A stretch of 64,000 nucleotides of DNA from Morella rubra (lineage: Eukaryota; Streptophyta; Magnoliopsida; Fagales; Myricaceae): contig CM025851.1 of NCBI GenBank assembly GCA_003952965.2, positions 33,229,440 through 33,293,439 on the forward strand. The letters are read 5' to 3'. How positions within the stretch are numbered: the first letter of the stretch is position 1; each line of letters opens with the position of its first letter. The notes beneath the pieces were generated by a model, which made no database searches, was not told the DNA's origin, and worked only from the letters and a program-made list of their open reading frames with translations. Shown in pieces: positions 21,731 to 36,120 of the stretch. The position numbers and the translations under genes are program-made.

Positions 21731-24700
21731 CACTGCTAATCCTCAAAAGAAAGTGAAAAATTAGGCTAATCCAGAATTGCTTTTCTAGTACATTCTTCTG
21801 ATTTACTTGGGAGATCATGTTCACGCACTTACTACTAGTCTACTTGGGAATCCTAAAAGAAAAAAGAGAAGGCCAACATCTTGATTAATCTGCCGGGTCC
21901 CCATTGCGACTGTACAACATCAACCTTTCAATCTTTGCATGGCATCTTCAAAAGCATATGCCTAACATTTTTACTTTATCTTATCTTGATTGAGAAGATT
22001 CTTCTACAAAGCAAGAAAAATACAGGATCTTCAATCAAGCATTTAGATTATAAATTGAGAGTGAGAAGAAAGAGAGAGAGAGAGAGAGCAACGCCACCTA
22101 GTGGTAGACATGCATGTATCGTCTTTGAAAGGGCAAATAAAGCCTGCACACAGTCTCTTTCCACAATAATGATGTGTGGCGTTTCTGCAGACCCAAAAGT
22201 CCAGGGTGAAAAAAGAAAACACCGACACAAACACCAACTGAGACGCATCGGAGCAAAAAGAAGACCTCAAATTGGTTAGGTACTTGGCTGAATGGATCAC
22301 TTGTGGTGCAGAGGCTTGCTACATATATATGTCGTATCTAAAAGAATGGCCCCCTGTCCGGCCCGTAATAAGCTACCTCTGGGTTTAACGACATCCATGT
22401 CAGTGTCGTGCGAGACTGCAATCCTTTTCGCGTCAATGAAGGTGGTATTTTTTTTGACCCAGAAGCGAAAGGGGGAAAAAGAACAGAAAAAAAGACGTGG
22501 TGACATTGTAAAATTTGACTTTAGATTGATAACATACTAAAAGACCAATTGATGAATTTGTGGATCTGTCGGTGTATTTCTGCATGTTTTAATATTAAGT
22601 AGCCTCGTGCTCTGTCTTCCCAGCTGTCCATGTGCTTGTTTCCAAATATGGCCCCATTCATATTTGGTACTTGCATTGTTTAAAATTTCTGAAAATGTGG
22701 TTGGTTTTACTTCCTTATCACCAAATATGTGGAAGGTTCGCTCTTCGATCAAATCGTGCAAATCAAGTAAATCTAGTTTGAGACTAAAAACACATGCGCA
22801 TCTAGGGAAACCAAAGATAGCCACAAACAGGAGATCAATCTACTCCAACATTTCTCCATAATTTTTTTTTTTTGCCATCGAAACACATCTGCTGGACTCC
22901 AATACATTTGGGAAAGCCAATGGGTACATTACACGAATGCAGACAGTACTAGTCCTGGCTTTAAAAAAACAAAAGACAGTACTCCTAGTTCTGATCATGA
23001 TGCAGAACAGTCATCAGTGATAAGGCGATTTGACGTGTCATCACTCTTAACAAGAATTGACACCATTTCCATTTTTCATGTCGGCCCACCTGTCAAGCAA
23101 AAACAAAAACCTTTTAATTTCGTGGAACCCTCACAGTTCTCCCCCTCCGGGAACTTCTTCTGGACTGAATCACGTCCCAGTGCACATGCCACGGTTGCCA
23201 CCTACCCCTGTCGATTCTAGATTTTGAATATTCAACGATCGCCATTTTTTTTTTTTTCATTTGTTCTCCTACTTATTCTTTTGGTTCCTTCCCCTTTTTC
23301 GTTTTTCAATACTTTACTGTCCTGCTTGCATGTTGACATAATGGCGAGTACTGCTATACGGAAAATTGCAAAGATTTCGGCTCCTAATTAGGTGCTACCG
23401 AAATTCTGACATGGGTTGGTTCATGGGTGACTCTTTTAGGTAGTTAAAAAAAAAATTGAGAAAAAGAAGTACATGTAAGTGTACGCTTCTTGCGATTCTC
23501 CGCTGTGTCGGAGGGACAGTCAAAGATTTAAAGTATAGTTGTTACTACGGTCTCTCTCTCTCTCTCTCTTTCTCTGATTTGAAAGGGATTTCCTTGGTCC
23601 ATTCTTCACCTACTCCTCCCTGCTGTAACAAAGTAAGAGCAACATGAAGCGCGCTGAACAAGGCCACGTGAGAGAGCACATGCAAAAGGACCCGTAGCCT
23701 ATGATTTGGGAGGTTCACCATCATTGCTGCCGGCCATAGTGCGATTTCTGCATTTTTTTAGTCCCTCGGTATTTCATAATTATCTTGGTTGGTACTTCAA
23801 AGCGTTTATATCTAGACATGATTGCATAGCGATGGGAAAGATAATAGAAATGCATCACTTATTGTTGGCACCCAAGATCAAGTTAACTGATTGGATGCCA
23901 ACTTTTCCTGCGTAGAATAATGTACACAGTAGCAATGGATCGGTATCTTCTCCTACATTAGTCAGTCAACGGGAAAAATGTCGGCACCAAACAACTGGCC
24001 ACCAGTTAGAACTTGGGGAAGGCCTTTTCCAGTGCAGTGATTAAATTAATGTTCATCATTCCGACTAACGTGCCAGCTATGTCTGAGGTGTGTGTTTGTA
24101 AAGTTTCATAGACTTGTATATTTGAGAGCAGGTTAAAGCAGCAGCAACTCAGAAAGAAAGAGCTGATTTTCCTTCTTTCCAATTGGAAGCTTTAGACATA
24201 AAAAACACAAGAGAACAGTCAAGGTAAATAGGAGAAGCAAAACGGGCACTTTATTTTATCCAAATTATAGCGCCCACAGATACGAGTAAAGCCATGCAGA
24301 ACGTGAGAATGACAGAGCAGAGATCAAGGGAAAGAGACAAAGAGGGAGATGAAAGTCGCGCCGCCTGGTCCCCGTGCCCTTATGATCGTGGAAAGTTAGG
24401 CAACCACACGTTTGAGTTATCTACGGAGACGATTACATTAACGAGAATTCCTGTTTTCAATAATTGCAAGGTAGAGCCAAAGTTAAAATCGTTCAAACCA
24501 TTATTTATTGTGTCTGCTTCGCTTGCAACGTACGATCTATTATTTCCAGCGAGAATACCCGAGGAAACCGCACCGACTTGCCTCGCATTGCTCCGAATAT
24601 CAATGAAAAATCATTCAAACATGAGCAGCTTCCATATTTTATATCCTTCATTACTCTTTCTTCGTTTTTACTGATGTGAAATATTATTCTGAACTACCTT

Positions 24701-24763
24701 TACTATAATTTTTTTTCTTTTTATCAGAACTTATGGCTTCTATTGTTTGTCAGACGAGAAACT

Positions 24764-24901
24764 ACATGATTAATTTTTTTAGGAGAAACATAGTAATATG
24801 TCCTATATCTATGAATAAAAATTAAATTGAATCTTATTTTTTTTTAATTTATTACGCTCCCATAATTGCTGATTCAAATAAATTATAAAATTATATTAAT
24901 T
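24764..24901. other. Palindrome spacer and turning point
   Basis: About 140 bp of AT-rich unpaired DNA between the two arms. Just before it the left arm, compared with the right, lacks several single bases within about 45 bp (24721-24763). Such dense one-base deletions suggest weak read support at the junction. No gene is present. Confidence 0.8.
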
Positions 24902-27900
24902 AGTTTCTTCGTCTGAACAAACGAATAGAAAGCCATAAGTTCTGCATAAAAGACAAAAAAAAATTATAGTAAAGGTAGTTCAGAATAATGTTTCACATCA
25001 GTAAAAACGAAGAAAGAGTAATGAAGGATATAAAATATGGAAGCTGCTCATGTTTGAATGATTTTTCATTGATATTCGGAGCAATGCGAGGCAAGTCGGT
25101 GCGGTTTCCTCGGGTATTCTCGCTGGAAATAATAGATCGTACGTTGCAAGCGAAGCAGACACAATAAATAATGGTTTGAACGATTTTAACTTTGGCTCTA
25201 CCTTGCAATTATTGAAAACAGGAATCCTCGTTAATGTAATCGTCTCCGTAGATAACTCAAACGTGTGGTTGCCTAACTTTCCACGATCATAAGGGCACGG
25301 GGACCAGGCGGCGCGACTTTCATCTCCCTCTTTGTCTCTTTCCCTTGATCTCTGCTCTGTCATTCTCACGTTCTGCATGGCTTTACTCGTATCTGTGGGC
25401 GCTATAATTTGGATAAAATAAAGTGCCCGTTTTGCTTCTCCTATTTACCTTGACTGTTCTCTTGTGTTTTTTATGTCTAAAGCTTCCAATTGGAAAGAAG
25501 GAAAATCAGCTCTTTCTTTCTGAGTTGCTGCTGCTTTAACCTGCTCTCAAATATACAAGTCTATGAAACTTTACAAACACACACCTCAGACATAGCTGGC
25601 ACGTTAGTCGGAATGATGAACATTAATTTAATCACTGCACTGGAAAAGGCCTTCCCCAAGTTCTAACTGGTGGCCAGTTGTTTGGTGCCGACATTTTTCC
25701 CGTTGACTGACTAATGTAGGAGAAGATACCGATCCATTGCTACTGTGTACATTATTCTACGCAGGAAAAGTTGGCATCCAATCAGTTAACTTGATCTTGG
25801 GTGCCAACAATAAGTGATGCATTTCTATATCTTTCCCATCGCTATGCAATCATGTCTAGATATAAACGCTTTGAAGTACCAACCAAGATAATTATGAAAT
25901 ACCGAGGGACTAAAAAAATGCAGAAATCGCACTATGGCCGGCAGCAATGATGGTGAACCTCCCAAATCATAGGCTACGGGTCCTTTTGCATGTGCTCTCT
26001 CACGTGGCCTTGTTCAGCGCGCTTCATGTTGCTCTTACTTTGTTACAGCAGGGAGGAGTAGGTGAAGAATGGACCAAGGAAATCCCTTTCATCAATCAGA
26101 GAAGAGAGAGAGAGACCGTAGTAACAACTATACTTTAAATCTTTGACTGTCCCTCCGACACAGCGGAGAATCGCAAGAAGCGTACACTTACATGTACTTC
26201 TTTTTCTCAATTTTTTTTTTTAACTACCTAAAAGAGTCACCCATGAACCAACCCATGTCAGAATTTCGGTAGCACCTAATTAGGAGCCGAAATCTTTGCA
26301 ATTTTCCGTATAGCAGTACTCGCCATTATGTCAACATGCAAGCAGGACAGTAAAGTATTGAAAAACGAAAAAGGGGAAGGAACCAAAAGAATAAGTAGGA
26401 GGAACAAATGAAAAAAAAAAAAAATGGCGATCGTTGAATATTCAAAATCTAGAATCGACAGGGGTAGGTGGCAACCGTGGCATGTGCACTGGGACGTGAT
26501 TCAGTCCAGAAGAAGTTCCCGGAGGGGGAGAACTGTGAGGGTTCCACGAAATTAAAAGGTTTTTGTTTTTGCTTGACAGGTGGGCCGACATGAAAAATGG
26601 AAATGGTGTCAATTCTTGTTAAGAGTGATGACACATGTCAAATCGCCTTATCACTGATGACTGTTCTGCATCATGATCAGAACTAGGAGTACTGTCTTTT
26701 GTTTTTTTAAAGCCAGGACTAGTACTGTCTGCATTCGTGTAATGTACCCATTGGCTTTCCCAAATGTATTGGAGTCCAGCAGATGTGTTTCGATGGCAAA
26801 AAAAAAAAATTATGGAGAAATGTTGGAGTAGATTGATCTCCTGTTTGTGGCTATCTTTGGTTTCCCTAGATGCGCATGTGTTTTTAGTCTCCTAGATTTA
26901 CTTGATTTGCACGATTTGATCGAAGAGCGAACCTTCCACATATTTGGTGATAAGGAAGTAAAACCAACCACATTTTCAGAAATTTTAAACAATGCAAGTA
27001 CCAAATATGAATGGGGCCATATTTGGAAACAAGCACATGGACAGCTGGGAAGACAGAGCACGAGGCTACTTAATATTAAAACATGCAGAAATACACCGAC
27101 AGATCCACAAATTCATCAATTGGTCTTTTAGTATGTTATCAATCTAAAGTCAAATTTTACAATGTCACCACGTCTTTTTTTCTGTTCTTTTTCCCCCTTT
27201 CGCTTCTGGGTCAAAAAAAATACCACCTTCATTGACGCGAAAAGGATTGCAGTCTCGCACGACACTGACATGGATGTCGTTAAACCCAGAGGTAGCTTAT
27301 TACGGGCCGGACAGGGGGCCATTCTTTTAGATACGACATATATATAGTAGCAAGCCTCTGCACCACAAGTGATCCATTCAGCCAAGTACCTAACCAATTT
27401 GAGGTCTTCTTTTTGCTCCGATGCGTCTCAGTTGGTGTTTGTGTCGGTGTTTTCTTTTTTCACCCTGGACTTTTGGGTCTGCAGAAACGCCACACATCAT
27501 TATTGTGGAAAGAGACTGTGTGCAGGCTTTATTTGCCCTTTCAAAGACGATACATGCATGTCTACCACTAGGTGGCGCGCCTCTCTCTCTCTCTCTCTAT
27601 CTCTTTCTCACTCTCAATTTATAATCTAAATGCTTGATTGAAGATCCTGTATTTTTCTTGCTTTGTAGAAGAATCTTCTCAATCAAGATAAGATAAAGTA
27701 AAAATGTTAGGCATATGCTTTTGAAGATGCCATGCAAAGATTGAAAGGTTGATGTTGTACAGTCGCAATGGGGACCCGGCAGATTAATCAAGATGTTGGC
27801 CTCCTCTTTTTTCTTTTAGGATTCCCAAGTAGACTAGTAGTAAGTGCGTGAACATGATCTCCCAAGTAAATCAGAAGAATGTACTAGAAAAGCAATTCTG

Positions 27901-27941
27901 GATTAGCCTAATTTTTCACTTTCTTTTGAGGATTAGCAGTG

Positions 27942-28136
27942 GCGTTTGTGTGCTAAATTTTTTGAAAATTTCAGCCTTATAAAATAACTATAAAATAATC
28001 TATATTTCCTTCTAATCATTAATTTTCACCATAAAAAATTTATTTAAATTATCTCTATCTTTATTTTTTTTACCGATATAAATCTTTTTATTTATTTTTT
28101 ATTTTTTATCAATTTCGAATATTTTGACACGCAAAC
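27942..28136. mobile_element. Small MITE-like element (right arm mirror)
   Basis: Reverse-complement copy of 21535-21730 with the same inverted ends; small sequence differences in the AT-rich interior. Confidence 0.4.
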
Positions 28137-28717
28137 ATAAATTACTAAACGCAAGAAAAAAACAGAACAAACAAAAAGCAAAAACAATAGCATTGACGGA
28201 TCAAATAGAAAAAAAAAACATCTAATAGCAATTTGCAAACATAAATAACTTCAAATTTTGATTAAATAAAATAACTTTTAAATATTATCTTTTGTCCATT
28301 AAATCATTTTTTTTATAAAATAAATATAAAAAAAATTAATTTAAATAATCTCTTAATTTTTTTATTAATTTCGATAAAATTTTATTCTTACATCAAATTA
28401 TCCTTTTTTTTATTATAATAAATATAAAAAATTTATTTAAATCATCTTTCGTTATTTTTTACTAATTTTCATAAAATTCTACTCTTTTACCCTCTCAAAA
28501 CTCCAAATCCAACCAAACTCGACGTAACATTCTTAAAATTTTATGAAAATTTGGAGTTGCAAGCTCCATCTTTTACCCTGCTAGCGCTACGTGACGACAA
28601 GCAGAGTGATATGGCCACCACCGGATTTTTTCAAGATACTGCAAACTACAGACAATACAGACTTTATTTCGATCGTACTGTACGAAAAGCTAATGTCTCG
28701 AGGAGTTTCACTATTAT

Positions 28718-28970
28718 GGTTATCTTTATATAATGTTTCAAAATATTTTTAAATACTTCTTATATTTTTTTTTTAATTTTAATATAATTTTATGGATTCT
28801 AATAATTTTTTTTTTATAAATTTTTAATATATTTTTTATTAATTATAATAACTTTTATAAATTTTAATATTTTTTAATATATTTTTTTTATCAATTTAAA
28901 AAAATTTATACAACTTTTAAAAAAATATAAATATAAAAAAAATATTTTGTGACGTAAAACAAACATAACC
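28718..28970. mobile_element. AT-rich MITE-like element (right arm mirror)
   Basis: Mirror of 20699-20951; both inverted ends are intact, with several small A/T indels relative to the left copy. Confidence 0.55.
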
Positions 28971-29642
28971 TATCGTTCGTGAGAATAGAGATGGCAAAAC
29001 AGGCAATTAAAGCAATACGACAGAGAAAGTACTTTCGCCCACTACTCCACAAAAAAGGTTAAAAAAGGAGTGGTGGAAACTTGGTGACATATATAAAGCT
29101 TTATTACTGAGGAATAGCACATGGGATAAGTCAGTGCGATACGTACCTCGGTCGGGGGCTTATTTTTTGCGATTTCTTTTTTACTAAAATACTGAATTAA
29201 TTATTTACATTTTTTTTTCCTTCCAAAGTCCTCCTGAAAATGTTGCCACCGTATTCCGAAGCCAGAATATGATTTCCGAAATTGAATGACCATGTTTGTG
29301 ACTCTCATGTCTGACAGTATTTTGCAGGCAGAGTTATAAGCTATCAGAAATGAGCTATACCTAAAGTTTTTCGAGTCCCAATAGTCTGCGGATCGAACTG
29401 CCCTAGTACAGAATCGTGCTAGAATGAGAAACAGTGTGAAATAATGTAATATTCAATCCTTTATTGGGCACCCGTAGTAGGAGAACAAAGAAGTCGTCCC
29501 AGTAACTTCTTATAAAAAAGTCAGTTTTGGCAATTTGGCATCAAGTACAAATGAGAGGATACGGGCCATAACGTACGTCAGTGGAAAACGTTAGTTACGT
29601 TACGATAACTTGGTCAAAACGCCAGCAGCACAGCTTAATTAA

Positions 29643-29828
29643 GCAGCTACCTAGCTAGTCTTATCTTTTGTTTTTTTTAAAAAATTTCTCTAGTATAATG
29701 GCAGCTAGCTAGCTAGCTAGTTTCTTTTTGTTTTTTTGTTTTAAATTTGTCTACTCTAATGGCACTAGCTAGCTAGTCTTTTCTTTTTGTTTTAAATTTG
29801 TCTAGTCTAATGGCAGCTAGCTAGTCAG
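29643..29828. repeat. GCTA-rich minisatellite (right arm mirror)
   Basis: Mirror of 19831-20028 with the same ~60-bp unit but a shorter GCTA run, so this locus differs in length between the arms. Confidence 0.75.
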
Positions 29829-32800
29829 TCGTCACGACCTGGGGAACATATACATTATACGAAATAGAAGGCCGATTGGTTTTAACAAAGCATGGACGAA
29901 TTAACTGCAGTCTACTCGATATATAGTATATACAAAGTCTAAATTTTGTCCGTCTCGGGTGTCTCTCTCTTGACTCGGGTGGCTCAATTGACATTGGAAT
30001 AGGACCTTTTGTCTTCTCAAAATTGTAACTCTATAGTGGTGTACAAATTAAATGGAGTGCGATATAGTTCTTCCACCGTAGGAATCATTTTCTTTTTAAT
30101 CAAGGTACATCATACACTATGGCAGAAATAATGCGTAGGGTTAGAGGAACCATATATATATATATGTATATATATGCATGATAAAAGTTGAGGAGAGGCA
30201 AAGATTGATGCAGAACCAAAAGATAACAAGAGCCGAGGTCAAATTCCCTGCAAATTTTATACTTTCACCGATATCGCTGGTAGCCTGGTAAGGCTGCAGG
30301 CCGCGTGCTCCTGGTTTCTAAGTATGGGAGATTGTGGTGAGTGGAGAGAATCATGAGCTCCGAAAGCGATCGATCGACCTTCTTTCCATGTCAATACGGC
30401 AGTAATTAACAAATGATATTTGCTTAGCTAATTGAGACTGCCTTGGAAAGGGACGGACTGTGCTGTTTTGTCTTCCTTTTTTTTTTTTCTCCGTCAAAGA
30501 ATTCTGTTCACATGATATGCGAGCCTGAAAATTGCTTTTTTGTTTCTGAACTTGTAATCAAGCAACTCAGGTTAAAACAGCCAAGTTTGAATAACGTACT
30601 ACGGCCAGCTACTTGTTGACTAGAGTAGTCTTCTTTATTCATTTGGTAAAACCAAATTACTAACCCATCCGGACACCTCAAGTATAAGTGGGAGCTTTCT
30701 GAAAATTGAGTTAGACATGTATTTAGGAGTTTAAATCATTATTTATATACAAAGAATTCACAATTTAAATTTTAGAATTGATTAGTGTGTCGATCGTCTT
30801 TTGAAGCTTATCATGTCGTTGAATTTAATTTATAAATATTAAATTATAATCGTCTGATCTCGATGTACAAAAATAGTTGTTCGATTTTTTTTTATTTAAA
30901 AAAAAAATCAAAATTTCTCGGAGTTGAGCAACAAGGCCAAATTTAATAGAATCACTAGTCAGCTGGAATATGCAATATATTATTCCAGCGAGCCTATTGC
31001 ATATGCAGGAATTATATAATAATTCGCTTAGACCTGCCACCACTTTGTTTAGATAAAGGAAAAGAAAAGAATGACGCTGCCGTCACCTGCTCTAAGACAA
31101 GATCATGCAACTGATCAGATCTGTTTGGCTTCCTATTACTCACTTAATTAATTATATCTTCCACCTACCTAATTAATTAGTTTGTGTTGTTTAAAAGGGT
31201 TTGATTTATAGGTGTCCCATCCTTTTTCCTTGATCCCATTGCACCACTTAATTAATAATCAAATCCCCCTTGTCCAGTTGCCCTTCTCTTAAGGACAGTC
31301 GGATGAACATACATGTCGTCCACACATCCACACAGAAAAAGCCTTCAATTATGGGACCCTAAATATATATATATGCACATGCACGTATCTTTCTTGCCTC
31401 CCCTACGTAACGTAAATTATATGTACATGACTATCTCGATTGGTCCTCAACAAAAACCTTGTACTGCACGTTGTTTTAGCCACTTTTGATTTGTGGTGGT
31501 ATTCCATCCAAAATTATTATGTTAATTAGTATCCTCTAAGTTAATCTCTGTCATTAAAAGTTCTAACAAAGTTTTGGTGAGGTGTTTTTCTACACTCTTG
31601 CCTGTTTCATCTGATCTCGTACGTGACCAATAATTTTGATCATTTTAGTTCTGTCTTTTTCGTTTCTGCAGCGAGTATTCTAGGCAAATTAATCCGTGGA
31701 TATACTTCTAATTCAACCAGTACGTACTCTTAATTAGCTCTTGGTGTAACACTAAACATGAAGTTAATTTAGTTTTTAAATTTCACTAAACATGGTACGT
31801 GCATTAATTCAATTAATGCCCACTCCCGGAATCAGCCAAAGATGCTTTTGTTGCATCAAATAATAATGGATATCCTCAAAAATAATAATAATAATGGATA
31901 TCTACACTGATCTAAAACGAAAGTTGGATTGGCTATAAGCTCGATCGGCCGGACTGGGTGCATGAGGCCAGCATTTAATTCGTAGAGGTTGGACCACCAC
32001 CAAATACAAATAAAATACAATTATCACACGGAATCACAAAGTCTATGAATTTGGTGTTAATCTTTTGTTGGGATGCGATGAAATCATGAACGGGTACGCT
32101 TTTACGGTCTCCTTCAATGTACGTTGTTCTTAGGGGCCGGTATACAAAAATATCGACGTCAGTTAAAAAGAAAGTTGTGGTAAAGACAAAAAAACAGTGG
32201 GAACGTTACAAAATAAAGGTTTGGACTGCTTAGGAAAGCAATTGGCTAACCAGCAATAATTTCTTGCTTTTTTTCGGGGAGAATTAATTTTGACCCATGA
32301 TCCACAGTACTCATCGAATGTCTCTTTCTATCGCATGAGCTGGATAAGTGTACTTGAACAATCACTTGGTATATATTTATGTTTTTATATATTAAAACCA
32401 ATTCCATTCCACGCAAATCATTTTTGTTTATTCTGCATACGTCTTCGAGGAGGAGATTTGAGAATCAGCTTGTTATATATGTAAGTTTTATAGAGAATTA
32501 TGGAGCTAATGGGGTTTGTTAGAAGTCACCATCTTCAAACAACTCTGTACTAAATTCAAAGTTATATGGTGCTAATCATAGTAGAATGGGAAGATCCGAA
32601 AATTACATTTTTGTATCTTTCTAACTATCACTCATTTTGCAATTAGCACCCTAAATTATCTAAGATTTATCATTGGAACAGAGGTGCTCTCTCGGTTGTT
32701 GGCAAGATCGAGTCGAAAATCTTGGACAAATTCATGGAACTCGAATCACATATCATTTGTTCTCCACCTATTCTTCATGGTCAATAATAGAAAATCTTCT

Positions 32801-35271
32801 AACCCTAAGATGATCATCGATCCGATTAGTAACGACGCTTTTGTAATTCACGCAACTGTCATTCACCAGAAATCAGAAGGTTCATAAAGAGGTGAGCTCT
32901 CTACGGTTGCGGTCCATGATAAGCACACAAAAAAGATCGAAAAAGCTATCATTTATCGTTAAAAAATGCACACATTTTAAGGACTTTCCTGAAACACTTT
33001 TGCGCTCACGTGGAACTCGTTTTATGATATGATGGAGAATCATAAGTCGTTCATTATTATTGTAAAAAGTTGAGGAGCAAACATTACCCCCAGTTAATTA
33101 ATTCCTTAAAACTCGATCGACCATATGTTTAACCCTCATTTAACAATGGTTTAAGATCAGAATTTTACCACTACCAAAACTATTACCACTTCGGGACAAA
33201 TAAGGCCTGAAATAGGTAACAGAGACTCAGAGAGTACTAGTTTAAGATCGGCAGAAATATCTAGACCTCGAAACTGAGCATCAAGTAATTGCCTGATAAC
33301 ATAGAAAATACTTTTAATCCCTATCACCGACAGTGGAGTGCGTCGTTCTCTGCTGTGGAGCCCATAAGCTGCACAAAAAGTTTGGGTGCTTATACAGGAA
33401 TAGGGGGGGGGGTAAAAAAATTACCTCTAAAGAGCAAACCGTATGATTGAACGCCATCAAAGAAATATTTTCCTTGGTTTCACATCAACTTAAAGGTCTT
33501 AAAGCATCAATATTCTTTCCCGTTACTTCCAGACCATATAAGACTCTTAAGAGTGCGATCTTTCTGCTTTTTGTCTTGAAATATAGGCTCTTTGTGCTTT
33601 CTTTTTCCTCGTGGGTTTTACTTTGTTCTGTGGATTATCTGTGTGCGGTGGTGAATAAGCAGTTTGCTTGAGTAGACTCGTTTCGCCCGCGAAAAGCATG
33701 CAGGAGCAGAGAAAAAATAATGGAAGACAGATGCACACAGGTACGTTGCATCAAACTATACGACATCCAAGAGTAACATTACCAACCTCGCCGACAGTCG
33801 CCGTCAGTCATTTTCTTTTTTTTTTTTCCTCCTCAAGATTATCAAGAAAGAAGCCACCGACACCGAAAAGAAATATTAAAGAGCATGCGAAAGATAATGT
33901 GCAACTTGTAAGTCATCGTGCATCTTCTGTTCGTTCCCAGTTTTTTCTGCTTTTACCTTTTGTCATTTCGTCTTTTACGGTGCGATTTGGCCAGTTCGTG
34001 TACGGATAGGTGTCATGTGCAAACAGGGTAGAGGTAGATGGATCTCTGGGCTAGCTGTTAGAGATCTGACTTGATAAAACATAGTAGAGTTCATAGCTGT
34101 TGGACTGGCGCTCAATCGAGTGTTTTTTTTTTTAACAATTGATCACACGATGATAGTAAATTACAGAAAAAACAAGAGAGCATCAAAATTTAGTGTAGTT
34201 CCCTGAATGTGAGCAACATCTAATCTACGGACAAATACAATAAGAAAAATCTATTAATCTCAAAATCAAGAGTGAAAACAAACATTGAAAAACATTATTC
34301 CAAATAAATCTCGGTACACTTAAATCTTAGTCTTTTTAAAGAGAATATATTATCTTATAATTCTTCAATTAAGTCACAGGATAGAGACTAAGAATTCATA
34401 CAACTCAGATACTATTCAATATGTTTTAGACACACCAATTTACCCTCTTTAATTCTTTCATCTTTCTCTCTTCTTGTCTACAATCTCCATAAATGCTCAT
34501 TTTCTTTTATTCTCAACAGTTCAATACTAATAGAAAAGAACTCATGATATCACAATGAGTTAAGGATTGCATCTACATCTAAAATCATGAGTTAGAAGAT
34601 TTGAACTAAATAAGCTACAAAATTCAGAGATCTAGGGCCATATTGAACTTTCCACTTGCATAAAATAACACATCACTAGTTCGATATGCGCAGCTAAAGC
34701 GACATTTAGCTAAATTCACATACGAATGCGGGGGGCCTGGATCGCCGAGTTTACTTTGCCAACTCATCTGAGGGTGAAAGATCGATCTGTAACTTGGATA
34801 GCTCATTTTATATATATATATTATTTCAATTCTCAATTGCCATCAAGCTTTGGGCCCTAGGAATTTCGAATCAGAACGATCTGGACGAGTTTTGTCACGA
34901 GAGAAATGGGGTAAGGAATTTACAACCCTCTCCCCTCTATGTCAATCTGTTTTCCCTTTTCTTTAGCTACTGATAAAGGTGAATGCTTTGGCCGAAGACT
35001 AGAAGGCTTATCTAACAAAATTGGTTACTGGGAAATGTAAATTAATTAAAACGTGTTTCCTTTCTAATCCCCTGAGCATGTGGGTGCTAGAGAAGTATTT
35101 TACGGCTTCAGTTAAGGCCCAAAATAGTTGTTCTGAGTGCCCACATGGGCTCACAAAGAGAAACTCATTTGTTTTCTCAAAGATAAGAAACTAAAAAAAG
35201 CTTTCCTATATATATATATAAAGCTTAATTATATAAACAGTACATTTTGACAAAAATCTTTGTAATAAACA

Positions 35272-35493
35272 TTTGTATAAATTTGTCACTGTCAGTATAT
35301 AAGAACAAAATTATCTTTCTATCTCAATTTCGTCAGCCCCTTAACGCCGAATACTGAGTTTTAAATTAATAATATATAATTCATTAGCACGAGATTTAAT
35401 TTAACTCAATATCAGGTCAAGAGTGATGATAGAACTGAGACTAATAGATCATTTTGTTATTATACACTGATTACAGGGACAAATTTGTACAAA
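35272..35493. mobile_element. MITE-like element, ~60-bp TIRs (right arm mirror)
   Basis: Mirror of 14168-14389, same length and inverted ends. Confidence 0.65.
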
Positions 35494-36120
35494 CATTTAC
35501 CAGACTCTTCTATCAAATAGTTATACCACATAGACTGAACCTATAAGAAAAGCCTATAACAAGTGTAAAGGAAAAGTTTATTTCGAGCCAATAAACATAT
35601 CCAAAAATCACGTATTCTCGGAACCTTACCGAGACAAGCGTCGTTCTTTTTACATCTATCTTTATGGCGAGTTGGATGGAACTTTCATTAGCTGCCAGGT
35701 GCAATTACAGTCGCTGAGAATAACTGTTCACAAATTCTTGCCACAACAAGACAAACACAACGACCACCACAACACAACACTGGCGGAGTCATGTATGAAC
35801 ATAAGCATGTGAACCAAACATAACAATGAACCCTAGGATATTTCAGCTTCATACTTTTAGGTAACTACGTTCAAACGCATATCAAAAATTACTGCCAGCT
35901 GCTAATATAATGTCAGAGCACAAAAATTCAGAGTCGTTGAGTTAGAATCCAATGGTAATACATTTCTTCATTGACGGTAACCCTCAATATTATCTGCACC
36001 TCGTGAGCTCCTAATTAGTGTTTTCCAGATTGATTGATTTAAATTGCATTTCTTCAGTACATTATATGATGGACAAGAACTTCCTAAAGGGGGTATCGCA
36101 GCAATGTGAATTGCATGAAC

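Larger units (their letters stand above)
4935..24763 (+). repeat. Giant inverted repeat, left arm
   Basis: This arm of about 19.8 kb is the near-perfect reverse complement of about 24902-44737. Matched positions sum to 49672 at the outer kinase exon and again near the centre, with drift to 49626 around 16 kb that is explained by compensating indels. It contains a truncated LECRK3-like gene, an NSR-like RRM gene and a long gene-poor stretch. Differences from the other arm are SNPs, homopolymer and microsatellite lengths and a few diverged blocks. The outer boundary is hidden by the N gap: sequence left of the gap does not match the right arm. A fold-back assembly of two haplotypes is more likely than a biological palindrome, but both are possible. 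Confidence 0.95.
13544..24763. other. About 11.2 kb without a recognisable gene (left arm)
   Basis: Beyond the 3' end of the NSR-like gene I see no open frame with family resemblance. The stretch holds the MITE-like elements and minisatellite listed separately, GA/CT microsatellites near 22075 and 23550, TA repeats near 14444 and 14843, and AT-rich repeats at 20700-21730. The longest open frame (24294-24674, 126 codons) has no recognisable motif, and I treat it as non-coding. The mirror is 24902-36120. Confidence 0.6.

Noticed and set aside
24294-24674. 126-codon open frame near the palindrome centre, present in both arms
   Set aside because: No recognisable motif, poor protein-like composition, and its presence in both arms is only a consequence of the palindrome.
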